Source: an uncultured Lachnospiraceae bacterium
GTDB lineage: Bacteria > Bacillota > Clostridia > Lachnospirales > Lachnospiraceae
Direction of reading: 5' to 3'
NCBI GenBank assembly: GCA_947630295.1
Contig: CANRGZ010000010.1
Location: 1-36,096, forward strand
Length of the DNA stretch: 36,096 nucleotides
How positions within the stretch are numbered: position 1 is the stretch's first letter; each line of letters starts with the position of its first letter. Under the pieces are notes generated by a model. It worked only from the letters and a program-made list of their open reading frames with translations. It ran no database searches and had not been told where the DNA came from. Below are positions 16,526 to 25,383 of the stretch, one piece after another. Both the position numbers and the translations under genes were made by a program.

Positions 16526-18889
16526 TTAGTAAATTTCGCCGATGGGTGAAGGCGGTTCCTCCTGCAGATCCTTGGAATCGATGAGTTTTCCGCCCCGGAA
16601 AGTGTACTCGGCGGTGACGTTGCCCCGTTTTCTTCCGTAGGTCTGGGCAATTCCGTCTGCATCCTTGTTCACAAAACGCGCTCTGGTTTTGAGCTTTTCG
16701 GAACCCGTCCAGTAGGTGGTGAGAATATGGGCGCCTCCCGGCGCAACATCGATCCGGTATGTGGGATAGCCTTCCCGGTCGTAGGAGACATATTCGCCCA
16801 CACGTCTGCCCAGATGATAGCTGCCTTTACTCATCACGGAACCGTCCGGATAATAGAAGACTTCCTCGCCTTCCATCAGGAATCTGCCGTCGTCGGCCAG
16901 GCCGCCGGACCATTTGCAGCGCAGGCTGCCGTCTTCATAATATTCCGTAAACTGCTGAATCTCGGAAACGTAAGCCGTGGCGTGGGTCTGCATCAGCGCT
17001 GCGTCTTCGGGAGACGTGCTTTCATGGGACAGCAGCCAGGCTTCATTGAACTCAAAATGCAGCAGATGCTTGTTGTTGGAAGCCACCACATGGATCATGC
17101 CGTTGGGCGCCTGCTTGCAGACACTATAGCCCAAAGTCGTCTGCCCGCCGAACTCCGCCTTGTTTTTGCTCTTGGAGCGTTCCGCACCCCACATCTGGGT
17201 AATGTGCCAGTGCTGGCCATCATCGTCGGACCAGGCCGCGTAGGAACCGCTTTCTTTGACGTCCGCCGGTTTCTGATTTTTCTTGTTCTGGAAATCGCCG
17301 CACATAAAAAGCCGTCCGGACTGCAGTTTGATAATGCAGGGGCGCTGTCCCGAGAACATCATCGGGAAGGGCGTCTTAATGGTGGTCCAGGTTTCTCCTT
17401 CATCGTGAGAAACAGAGGCGGGCATATAATAGGAATCTTCATACATGGAGTTTTTGCCGCCCATGCCCAGCAGCGTGCCGTCGCCAAGCTCTACGAAGCT
17501 GGTGTGACGGCCTGCGGTTCTGCCGGAAGGATTTTCCCAGGTCTTCATATTGTCATGGCTGCGCCAGAGTACGCTGGAGGGAACCATGGGCGCGTCCGAA
17601 GCCATATAAAAGGTGCCGTCTTTGGCGCGGATACAGGAGTTAATCGGCTGTCTTACCAGCTCACTCACTTTATTTTTGAAGAAAGGAAACTGTACCGGAC
17701 TCCAGGTGACGCCGTTGTCTTTGGAAGACACATACTGGAAGGGGAAGGAATGATCCAGCTGCTGCCAGCCCCAGAAATGGTAAATGGTACCGTCCTCATC
17801 CGTAAACATGTTGGGAGCGTGATCGTTGACGCCCACGGGATTGAGCCAGACATCCGGCAGCTCCCATTCATCGCAGCCTGCCCGAAGCCTGGCGCCGGCC
17901 AGTCCGGATTCCGCATCGTACTCATGGTAGGTGGAATAAATGGACAGCAGCAGGTCGCCGTTGGGACATACCGTCAGCGCCGGGGAATGGTGATGATTGC
18001 GGAAGAGCGGGGAAAATCCCGTCGCAATGATTTCCTCATGAGGGGAATTGTCCGGCGGCGTCGGGAAAATATAGCGTTTGCGAAAATAGGGCTTTTCCGG
18101 ATCCGGCGCCTGCAGCAGGCTGGGATTGTTCTGATGTACGTTTTCGGAAACTCTGGAAAGGGGCGGACATATCGTTACCTCCGGGAAGGCGCCGCAGGCA
18201 ACCCGGAATCCGATGATGTGCCGTCCGAAATCATTGTTGGTATCCTCCGGATAATGCCGGTAAGAAGGCGGCAGCGCGCCTCTGCGCCAGAGATCCAGCG
18301 GATAGGCGGTGTATCGGCCCGGATTGTCCAGATAACCGCCCCGGATGACTTTAAACATGCCTTCTGCGGGGCCTGCCGGATCGGTCTGATCCAGATCGCT
18401 GTAGACAGAGTACCAGTCGAAGCACCATTCACGGATATGGCTGTCGCACATCCGGTCAATGTCCAGCTCCGTGGATTTTCTGGCTGCGGCTTCCCATTCC
18501 GCTTCCGTGGGCAGCCGGTAGAAGATGCCTTCCTTTTCGGAGAGCCATTTGCAGAATTCGGCTGCTTCATACCAGCTGACGCCCAGGACGAAGCCACGGT
18601 ATTCTTCCGTGTCGGAGTCCTGCTGGTAACGTTCCCTGTAAAATGTGTCAAACAATTCTTTTTTTATCGGTTCATCAGATATAAAATACGGTTTGGACAT
18701 CATACACTTATGTGAGGGGAGTGCATCGGGACAGTCGTCAATATTGCCCCCGCCCCTTCTGTATTCATGCGGTGCCACAAAAACCATACGCAGACCGCAT
18801 CCGTTGGTAAAATCCGCTTCCTGCGCCGGCAGCGGAAAAGAACCGAAATCAAAAGGCTCATATGTCTGCCTGTCTGTATTGTTGGACAT
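16526..18889 (-). CDS. Fusion: FGE/sulfatase-modifying-factor-like domain, Asp-box propeller and MORN-like repeats
   Basis: Protein of 787 residues with three recognisable parts and no signal peptide. Residues about 30-235 resemble the formylglycine-generating enzyme/SUMF1 fold ('GVSWYEAAEFCKWL', 'YRLPTEAEWEAAAR', 'VIRGGYLDNPGR', 'IIGFRVACG'). Residues about 270-640 form a sialidase-type propeller with four Asp-box-like elements: SKDNGVTW, SHDNMKTW, SHDEGETW and SDDDGQHW. Residues about 650-770 hold MORN-like repeats ('YYEDGSLRCKWSGG', 'FYYPDGSVMSKGSY'). The active Cys residues of true formylglycine enzymes are not evident, so the first domain may bind rather than catalyse. GGAGGG precedes ATG 18889. 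It has its own promoter and is divergent from the aldolase operon. A glycan-binding or glycosidase role is inferred; no named family recognised. Confidence 0.7.
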   Translation of the reverse strand: MSNNTDRQTYEPFDFGSFPLPAQEADFTNGCGLRMVFVAPHEYRRGGGNIDDCPDALPSHKCMMSKPYFISDEPIKKELFDTFYRERYQQDSDTEEYRGFVLGVSWYEAAEFCKWLSEKEGIFYRLPTEAEWEAAARKSTELDIDRMCDSHIREWCFDWYSVYSDLDQTDPAGPAEGMFKVIRGGYLDNPGRYTAYPLDLWRRGALPPSYRHYPEDTNNDFGRHIIGFRVACGAFPEVTICPPLSRVSENVHQNNPSLLQAPDPEKPYFRKRYIFPTPPDNSPHEEIIATGFSPLFRNHHHSPALTVCPNGDLLLSIYSTYHEYDAESGLAGARLRAGCDEWELPDVWLNPVGVNDHAPNMFTDEDGTIYHFWGWQQLDHSFPFQYVSSKDNGVTWSPVQFPFFKNKVSELVRQPINSCIRAKDGTFYMASDAPMVPSSVLWRSHDNMKTWENPSGRTAGRHTSFVELGDGTLLGMGGKNSMYEDSYYMPASVSHDEGETWTTIKTPFPMMFSGQRPCIIKLQSGRLFMCGDFQNKKNQKPADVKESGSYAAWSDDDGQHWHITQMWGAERSKSKNKAEFGGQTTLGYSVCKQAPNGMIHVVASNNKHLLHFEFNEAWLLSHESTSPEDAALMQTHATAYVSEIQQFTEYYEDGSLRCKWSGGLADDGRFLMEGEEVFYYPDGSVMSKGSYHLGRRVGEYVSYDREGYPTYRIDVAPGGAHILTTYWTGSEKLKTRARFVNKDADGIAQTYGRKRGNVTAEYTFRGGKLIDSKDLQEEPPSPIGEIY

Positions 18890-19239
18890 GATATTCCCTC
18901 CTTTGTGAATTTTTTGTGATTCAGATATATTGCTGAAAAAATACTCTGATTTTTTACATAATGGAATTATAACATAGATTCCCCGGCAGTTCTTACCTGA
19001 ATTTATGAAATTGTGAATAAATTATGAACAAGAATTTTTGGTACTAATTACATAATATTTGCGTCGGAGAAAGACGATTCGACAGCACTTTTGGAGATTA
19101 GACAAAAATACATGCATAATAGATTTTTTTACATCTTATTGCACACCAAAAAGTGGTATTATTTTAGACAAATATAAACTAAGTATGATTATGCTCATTT
19201 GTTGAAAATGACGGTCAGAAAAAGGCAGGTGACAGTATT
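18890..19239. promoter_or_regulatory. Divergent intergenic region, about 350 bases, AT-rich
   Basis: AT-rich spacer between the minus-strand fusion gene and the aldolase operon. It contains the extended -10 promoter for the fusion gene (separate entry), two copies of TTAGACAAA at 19098 and 19164, and a short ACCA/TGGT repeat at about 19145. A plausible promoter for the long operon is TAGACA (19165-19170), a 16-base spacer and GATTAT (19187-19192), but both boxes are imperfect. No coding frame, RNA gene or terminator was recognised. Confidence 0.45.
18966..18974 (-). promoter_or_regulatory. Extended -10 promoter of the fusion gene
   Basis: On the minus strand TGTTATAAT gives a perfect TATAAT (plus 18966-18971) with the TGn extension. 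No good -35 is present at 16-18 bases, which fits an extended -10 promoter or one that needs an activator. The leader is about 70 bases. Confidence 0.55.
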
Positions 19240-20142
19240 ATGCGGCTTGAAGGAATCATTTCAGCTATGGTAACGCCAATGAATCCGGATGAATCCGTGA
19301 ATTTTGACGAATTGAAAAATCAGGTCAACCGACAGATTCAGGCGGGTGTTGCCTCTGTTTTTTGTCTTGGAACGAACGGTGAGTTTTACGCCTTGTCCTG
19401 TGAGGAAAAGAAGCAGGTGATGAAGGCGGTGACAGAGACGGCTGCAGGCAGAGTTCCGGTGCTTGCGGGAACAGGCGCGGTTACCACGGAAGAGACGATA
19501 GAGCTTACCACCTATGCAAAACAGATCGGCGTGGATGCGGTATCCATTATTTCTCCGTATTTTGCCGGGATCAGTCAGGACGGGTTGTACAGACATTTCA
19601 AAAAAGTGTCGGAGACCTGCCAGATGCCGGTAATCATGTATAATATTCCGGCCAGAACGGGTGTGAATATTTCCTATCAGACAGTAAAAAAGCTTGCGGA
19701 GCTTCCTTATATTATCGGGATCAAAGACAGCAGCGGCAATTTCGACAATACCCTTCGGTATATTGAAGAAACGCCGGAGGATTTTATTGTGCTTTGCGGA
19801 AACGATTCTCTGATTCTCTGGACGCTGATGGCAGGCGGCAACGGCGGTATTTCCGGCGTTACCAATATCGCACCGGAGCATATGGTGAAAATCTATACGC
19901 TCTGGAAAGAGGGACGGATGAAAGAAGCCAGAAAAGTCCAGGATGACATTCGCTGCATCCGGGACTGCTTCGCGGGCAACAATCCCAATTCCGTCGTCAA
20001 ACGGACGACAGAGCTGCTGGGTTATCCTGTGGGAGCGGCGAGAGCGCCGTTTGATGTGCAGGATCCCGCGCTTGATGAAAAAATCAGAAAGGCAGTCGCA
20101 AAATTTGAAGAACTGACGGGTGAGCATTTGTGTATCAGATAA
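19240..20142 (+). CDS. DapA/NanA-family aldolase or lyase (Schiff-base class)
   Basis: Member of the dihydrodipicolinate synthase/N-acetylneuraminate lyase family, 300 residues, normal length. Catalytic residues are Tyr134 (MYNIPARTG) and the Schiff-base Lys162 (GIKDSSG). Family enzymes join or split pyruvate and an aldehyde. Biosynthetic DapA is possible, but the overlap with an alcohol dehydrogenase gene and the downstream sugar transporter suggest a catabolic role, such as splitting a 2-keto-3-deoxy sugar acid into pyruvate and an aldehyde. The start has AGGTG upstream. It heads the long operon. Confidence 0.9.
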   Translation: MRLEGIISAMVTPMNPDESVNFDELKNQVNRQIQAGVASVFCLGTNGEFYALSCEEKKQVMKAVTETAAGRVPVLAGTGAVTTEETIELTTYAKQIGVDAVSIISPYFAGISQDGLYRHFKKVSETCQMPVIMYNIPARTGVNISYQTVKKLAELPYIIGIKDSSGNFDNTLRYIEETPEDFIVLCGNDSLILWTLMAGGNGGISGVTNIAPEHMVKIYTLWKEGRMKEARKVQDDIRCIRDCFAGNNPNSVVKRTTELLGYPVGAARAPFDVQDPALDEKIRKAVAKFEELTGEHLCIR

Positions 20143-21296
20143 AATTCCCGAAAAAAGTGTATTCCGGCAAGGACAGCCTTTCACAGATCAAAGAGATCAT
20201 TGAAGGAAGAAGACCGGAAAACATATTTGTTTTAAGCGATCCGGGTGTGGCGCAAAACGGACTGCTGGACGACTTGCTCGGTATTCTCGATGCGGTTTCC
20301 GCAAGTTATAAGACGGATTTTGAAGCGCCGAAGGAACCCAGTGTTTACGATGTGGAGGCTTACGCGAAGAAGCTGGAAGAGCACCGCATCGACATGATTA
20401 TCGCGGTGGGCGGCGGAAGCGTCATCGATATGGCGAAAATCCTTTCCGTGGCGGTTACGAATCCGGATCTGGTAAAAGATTTAAGAGCACCGGGGGCGAT
20501 CCGGAATCCGTCGATTCCGATGGTCGCGATTCCCACCACATCGGGAACGGGGGCAGAGGCTACGGCCAACGCGATCTTCCTGTATCCCGAGGAGGACCTC
20601 AAGGTCGGCATTATCAGCGAATTTATGATTCCGGATTATGTGATCCTGGATGTGCGTATGACCATGGGACTTCCTCCCGCACTGACGGCTTCAACAGGTG
20701 TTGACGCGCTGTGTCATGCACTTGAAGCATATATATCTACATTAAGCAATCCTTTCTGCAGGATGTTTGCCAGAGAAGCGCTGCGGCTGATCTGCTCGAG
20801 CATCGAAAAGGCATTCCTTGACGGGAAAGACTTAAAGGCTCGGGAAAATATGCAGCTGGGCGCCTTCTACGCGGGACTGTGTCTGACGACTTCCTCTACG
20901 GTCGCCGTACATGCACTCAGTTATCCCCTGGGCGGCAAGTATCACATTGCGCACGGCGTATCCAACGCGATGCTGCTTCCATATGTCATGGAAGTCAACG
21001 AAGCGGTGTGCCGGAAAGAATTTACGGAGCTGGCTCCGTACATGCTTGGAGATATATCACATTTCAAAAGGGAGGAACTCCCGCACGCAGTGGTCAGATA
21101 TCTGTTTGAACTGATCGAAAGGCTTCAGATTCCATCACTGAACAGTTTTGGCGTCAGTCCCGCAGATATTCCGTATCTGACTGATAATGCAATAAAAGTC
21201 GAGCGGCTTCTCCTGAAAAATCCCAAAGTACTTTCCAGAGAGGAAATTCAGGAAATCTATGAACGGCTTTTAACAGAAAAGGGAAAGGAGAGATAA
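20130..21296 (+). CDS. Iron-containing alcohol dehydrogenase
   Basis: Group III (iron-dependent) alcohol dehydrogenase, 388 residues. The nucleotide-binding motif GGGSVIDMAK is near residue 90, and the metal ligands can be placed at Asp192, His196, His261 and His275 ('GVDALCHALEAY', 'AVHALSYPLGG', 'YHIAHGV'). It starts with GTG at 20130, inside the last codons of the aldolase gene (13-base overlap), so the two are translationally linked. I infer that it reduces the aldehyde made by the aldolase, for example lactaldehyde to propanediol in the manner of FucO, but substrate specificity cannot be read from the sequence. Five bases separate it from the binding-protein gene. Confidence 0.9.
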   Translation: MYQIKFPKKVYSGKDSLSQIKEIIEGRRPENIFVLSDPGVAQNGLLDDLLGILDAVSASYKTDFEAPKEPSVYDVEAYAKKLEEHRIDMIIAVGGGSVIDMAKILSVAVTNPDLVKDLRAPGAIRNPSIPMVAIPTTSGTGAEATANAIFLYPEEDLKVGIISEFMIPDYVILDVRMTMGLPPALTASTGVDALCHALEAYISTLSNPFCRMFAREALRLICSSIEKAFLDGKDLKARENMQLGAFYAGLCLTTSSTVAVHALSYPLGGKYHIAHGVSNAMLLPYVMEVNEAVCRKEFTELAPYMLGDISHFKREELPHAVVRYLFELIERLQIPSLNSFGVSPADIPYLTDNAIKVERLLLKNPKVLSREEIQEIYERLLTEKGKER

Positions 21297-21300
21297 GAGG

Positions 21301-24300
21301 ATGAGACCAAAAAAACTCCTTGCCTTGTTGCTGTGTTTGTGTCTGGTTATGACGTCATTCACAATGACATGGGCAGATGAGGATACCGATGAGACGGATG
21401 CGATTTCATCAGAAGAGACGGCAGACGAAGACGATGCAGATCTCGAAGATGATGAAGATGCGGACGAAGACTCTGGTGCAGCGGAAGAGGCAGAAGCAAC
21501 ACCGGTTCCTCAGGACAGCGGAACGATTCTGAATATTGAAGACAATACATCGACCTGGAGCGATGACACTGTCAAATATGCAGATCTGCTGAAAGAGTAC
21601 GAAGAGAACGGATACACCTCACCGGGCGACGACATTCGGATTGATATGCCGATTACCGAAGCCTATGGTGAACAGAAACTCCAAATCGAAAAGAAAGATG
21701 GCGTGGACGCCGTCGATTTCGATGAGGATCTGGAATACGTAGAATGGAAGATCAATGTAGATCAGGGCGGTTTGTACGAAATGTACCTGAATTACTACAA
21801 CGTCATCCGCTACGGTATGCAGATTCAGCGAAGAATTCTGATCGATGGGGAGGTTCCTTTTGACGAGGTAAACAACGTTTATCTGTACCGTTACTATGAA
21901 GAAGACGGTGAGGTCAAGGAAAACGCCATTCACGATGAAGTTTGGCCGAAGAACATTGAAAAAGAACTGTGGCAGGTTTCAGGCGTTTATGATTATGAAG
22001 GATATTATGAAACCCCGCTTCTGTTCTATCTTCCGGCCGGCGAGCACACCGTACGGATTGAAAACGTAGCAGAGGAAATCTATCTGGGCGACGCGTATTT
22101 TATCGGACAGAAGACCTATCCGCAGTACAGAACCGTGAAGGCCGGTTATCCCGGATCGGGCAAAAATGTTGTTCCCGATACGGATCCCATCTATCTGGAA
22201 GCGGAAAACACCACATGGAGAAACGATCAGACGATCCGTCGTGATTCCACGACAGACCCGGCGGCTTCTCCCACATCTCCGGTGAACCGTCTCTTAAACA
22301 TCATGGGCGGCAGCCGCTGGAGCAGCGGCAACCAGAGCATTACCTGGACATTTAATGTTGAAAAAGCAGGTCTTTACAATATCAACATGAGAACGCTGCA
22401 GAGCTTCTCCACAGGTATGCCCAGCTACCGTCAGATTGCCATCGACGGAAAGATTCCTTTTAAGGAACTGGTTATGTATCAGTTCGATTATCATGAAAAC
22501 TGGCATGCGGCCACGCTGGGCGACGAAGAAAACGGCGCCTATGATTTCTACTTTACAGAAGGACCGCATACCATCACGATGACTGTCAAGTCAGGATCCT
22601 TACGTGACGTCATCAACGATTCCAACAGCATTATTTCCAAGATTTCGGATACATATCTGAAAATCACAAAGGTAACCGGTACATCCCCGGATACCAACTA
22701 CGAGTACAACCTGTACAGAAGCATGCCGGAACTGGTAGGCATTTTCAGAGAAATCGGAGATTCGCTGATTTCCTGTGCCGAAATTCTGAAAGAGTCCACC
22801 AACTTCACAACGGATATGGAAAGCAGTTATCGTCAGATCGCGTCGACGATGTACTCCTTCTCGGATGATCCGGATCTGGTTATTTCCAACCTGAGTGAAC
22901 TGGAGGACGCGCAGACCAATCTTGGACAGTTCATGATGGATATGGGCGAGATGCCGCTGTCCTTTGATTATTTTGAGATTTCTCCTTCAGGTTCCGATTT
23001 CTCCGTTAAGACATCCAAATTCGGACAGAAGTTATGGTATGCTGTACGGAACTTCTTATCTTCCTTTACAAAACAGTATGACGCCGTCGGAAGTATTTAC
23101 GGTGACGAAGGTTATGACAGTGTTATCGAAGTATGGCTGGCCCGTGGTACTGAGTGGGGCGAAGTTCTGAAGGAACTCATCGATGAGTCCTTTACCTCGG
23201 AAACCAATATCGGCGTAAACGTCAATATCCTTCCTTCCGGACAGCTGGATGCAGGTAACGTATCCGCGCTGATGCTGTCCATTACATCAGGCGTTGCGCC
23301 GGATATCGCCCTTGGAATTTCCGGTGCGGAGCCTTGTGAGTTCGCCTTCCGTGACGCGGTTGTGGATCTGACCCAGTTTGATGATTTCGACGAGTACTAC
23401 GCGGAGAATTTCTACGATACCTGTAAGGTATCCGCAACATACAACCATGATGGACATGACGGCGTATACGCGCTTCCGGAAACCATGGACTTCAAGTGCA
23501 TTATGTACAGAAAAGATATCTTCCAGACATTGGGACTTGAAGTGCCGAAAACCTGGGATGACCTGTTCCAGACGACCCTGCCGGTTCTGTATGAGAATCA
23601 GATGAGTTTCTCCTTCCCGGTAGATACGACGGCAGCTTCCAATACGCCTTCGTCTCTGGTAGGTATGACCATGTTCCTGATTCAGAAGGGCGGACATTAC
23701 TATACGGAAGACGGTATGTACAGCGGACTGGATACGCCGGAAGCATATGAGGCGTTCAAACAGTGGACCGAACTGTATACCAGCCACGGTCTGGATGCGG
23801 AATCCTCATTCTTCACCAGATTCCGTGCAGGATCTCTTCCGATCGGTACGGCAACTTATGCAACTTATATGCAGGTACTGACACAGGCACCCGACCTTTA
23901 CGGCCGCTGGGCACTGGCTCCCATGATCGGTACAGCCACCGGTGAAGTAGACGAGAACGGCGAACCCGTCATCGACAACAGAGTCGGCGGTATGGTTACC
24001 ACCACCTGTACGATCATGGAACAGTCCAAAGAACAGGAGGCTGCATGGGAATTCCTGAAGTGGTACATGAGCGAAGAAACCCAGATCAAGTTCGGTCGTG
24101 AAATCGAAGCGACCATGGGTGTTGCCGCAAGATGGGCAACCGCAAACAAGAACGCTTTCAACGCACTTCCGTGGGATGAAACAGATATCGGCATCATCAA
24201 AGATATGATGGCCAAGGCGGAAGAGCAGGAAGTTATCCTGGGCGGTTACTTTACCACAAGACATCTCGTATATGCATGGAACAGAGTATTTATGCAGAAC

Positions 24301-24399
24301 CAGAATCCGAGAGACTCGCTGGAAGAAGCGGTCAAGGATATCAATAAAGAGATAAGAACGAAGCATGAAGAATACGGCTTCGTATATCCGGAAGATTAG
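21301..24399 (+). CDS. Large extracellular solute-binding protein with two N-terminal beta-sandwich modules
   Basis: Secreted receptor of a sugar ABC importer, 1032 residues against the usual 400-550. A signal peptide of about 26 residues ends in 'TWA'. There is no lipobox, so it is not an evident lipoprotein. Residues about 27-65 are extremely acidic (mostly Asp/Glu). Two repeated modules follow, about 85-275 and 295-460, sharing 'GGLYEMYLNYYN' versus 'AGLYNINMRTLQ', 'IDGEVPF' versus 'IDGKIPF' and 'GEHTVRI' versus 'GPHTITM', like CBM35/CBM6-type beta-sandwiches. A helical linker leads to a MalE-like binding domain (about 605-1032). Codon use, with many CGT and GGT codons, differs from the hydrolase genes and suggests high expression. 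It directly precedes permease pair 1. Confidence 0.85.
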   Translation: MRPKKLLALLLCLCLVMTSFTMTWADEDTDETDAISSEETADEDDADLEDDEDADEDSGAAEEAEATPVPQDSGTILNIEDNTSTWSDDTVKYADLLKEYEENGYTSPGDDIRIDMPITEAYGEQKLQIEKKDGVDAVDFDEDLEYVEWKINVDQGGLYEMYLNYYNVIRYGMQIQRRILIDGEVPFDEVNNVYLYRYYEEDGEVKENAIHDEVWPKNIEKELWQVSGVYDYEGYYETPLLFYLPAGEHTVRIENVAEEIYLGDAYFIGQKTYPQYRTVKAGYPGSGKNVVPDTDPIYLEAENTTWRNDQTIRRDSTTDPAASPTSPVNRLLNIMGGSRWSSGNQSITWTFNVEKAGLYNINMRTLQSFSTGMPSYRQIAIDGKIPFKELVMYQFDYHENWHAATLGDEENGAYDFYFTEGPHTITMTVKSGSLRDVINDSNSIISKISDTYLKITKVTGTSPDTNYEYNLYRSMPELVGIFREIGDSLISCAEILKESTNFTTDMESSYRQIASTMYSFSDDPDLVISNLSELEDAQTNLGQFMMDMGEMPLSFDYFEISPSGSDFSVKTSKFGQKLWYAVRNFLSSFTKQYDAVGSIYGDEGYDSVIEVWLARGTEWGEVLKELIDESFTSETNIGVNVNILPSGQLDAGNVSALMLSITSGVAPDIALGISGAEPCEFAFRDAVVDLTQFDDFDEYYAENFYDTCKVSATYNHDGHDGVYALPETMDFKCIMYRKDIFQTLGLEVPKTWDDLFQTTLPVLYENQMSFSFPVDTTAASNTPSSLVGMTMFLIQKGGHYYTEDGMYSGLDTPEAYEAFKQWTELYTSHGLDAESSFFTRFRAGSLPIGTATYATYMQVLTQAPDLYGRWALAPMIGTATGEVDENGEPVIDNRVGGMVTTTCTIMEQSKEQEAAWEFLKWYMSEETQIKFGREIEATMGVAARWATANKNAFNALPWDETDIGIIKDMMAKAEEQEVILGGYFTTRHLVYAWNRVFMQNQNPRDSLEEAVKDINKEIRTKHEEYGFVYPED

Positions 24400-24412
24400 G
24401 AAGGAGGAAGTT

Positions 24413-25366
24413 ATGAGTGATAAGGCATTGGCAAAAAAAGCAGTGAAAAATGATCCTCTTCACAAGCCGGTTGAAACGAAAGCCCAGCATCTGTGGCATG
24501 TCAATAAAACCGGTTGGGGCTTCCTGCTGCCGTTCTTTGTATTGTTTATGACATTTACCATCGTACCGGTATTTGTTGCCATGGCGCTGAGCTTTACCGA
24601 TTACAACATGCTGCAGACGCCGCACTTCACCGGTATTACAAACTACATGCTGCTGATCCTGGAAGATGACGTATTCATCACCGCGATTGAAAACACGCTG
24701 GTATTCTCCTGTATCATCGGTCCTGTAGGTTACATCATGTCGTTCCTGATGGCCTGGTTCATCAGTCTCTGTAAGAGAGGCCGTGGTGCTCTGGCACTTG
24801 CGTTCTATGCGCCTTCCCTTACATCAGGTACGGCGATGTCAGTTATCTGGATGGTTATCTTCTCCGGTGACCGTACCGGATATCTGAACCACTTACTGCT
24901 GCGGATCGGTCTGATCAATGACCCGATCCTCTGGACAAAGGATACGAATTACATCCTGCCCATCATCGTAATCATTTCCGCATGGATGAGTATGGGCAAC
25001 GGTTTCCTTGTATTCCTTGCCGGCTTGCAGAACATTGACCCTGAGCTTTATGAAGCAGGTAAGGTAGACGGTATTCGAAGCCCTGCGCAGCAGCTCTGGT
25101 ATATCACGCTTCCGCTGATGAAACCCCAGCTGCTGTTCGGCGCCATCAACTCCATCGTAAGTTCCCTTGCGGTATTCGATGTAGCGACGGCGGTAGCCGG
25201 CTTCCCGAGCCCTAACTATTGCGCTCATACGATTGTTGCGCATCTGTACGACTACGCATTTACAAGATTCCAGATGGGTTACGCTTCGGCGATCGCCATG
25301 TTCCTGTTCCTGCTGTCGTTTACACTGAGCCAGATTTGTATGAGAATCTTCAGGTCAGATGATTAA
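24413..25366 (+). CDS. Sugar ABC importer permease, MalF/UgpA type (pair 1)
   Basis: Integral membrane subunit, 317 residues from ATG 24413, which is fixed by AAGGAGGA at 24401-24408 (the frame is also open from 24365 but without a ribosome site). Six membrane segments are expected. The ATPase-contact loop reads 'EAGKVDGIRSPAQQLWYITLPLMKP', a good EAA motif. It pairs with the next gene and takes substrate from the large binding protein. No ATPase gene lies in the cluster, as is common for Firmicute sugar importers that share an MsmK/MsmX-type ATPase. Confidence 0.92.
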   Translation: MSDKALAKKAVKNDPLHKPVETKAQHLWHVNKTGWGFLLPFFVLFMTFTIVPVFVAMALSFTDYNMLQTPHFTGITNYMLLILEDDVFITAIENTLVFSCIIGPVGYIMSFLMAWFISLCKRGRGALALAFYAPSLTSGTAMSVIWMVIFSGDRTGYLNHLLLRIGLINDPILWTKDTNYILPIIVIISAWMSMGNGFLVFLAGLQNIDPELYEAGKVDGIRSPAQQLWYITLPLMKPQLLFGAINSIVSSLAVFDVATAVAGFPSPNYCAHTIVAHLYDYAFTRFQMGYASAIAMFLFLLSFTLSQICMRIFRSDD

Positions 25367-25383
25367 AGGAGGGGAGGAAAAAG

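Noticed and set aside
16727..18715. A 662-codon open frame on the plus strand opposite the fusion gene
   Set aside because: It is the exact codon complement of a gene with clear domains and a ribosome site; the antisense product has no recognisable features. It reflects codon bias.
21301..21380. Lipoprotein signal in the large binding protein
   Set aside because: Cys residues lie inside the hydrophobic core (LLCLCLVM) without a proper lipobox; a normal signal peptidase site (TWA) fits better.
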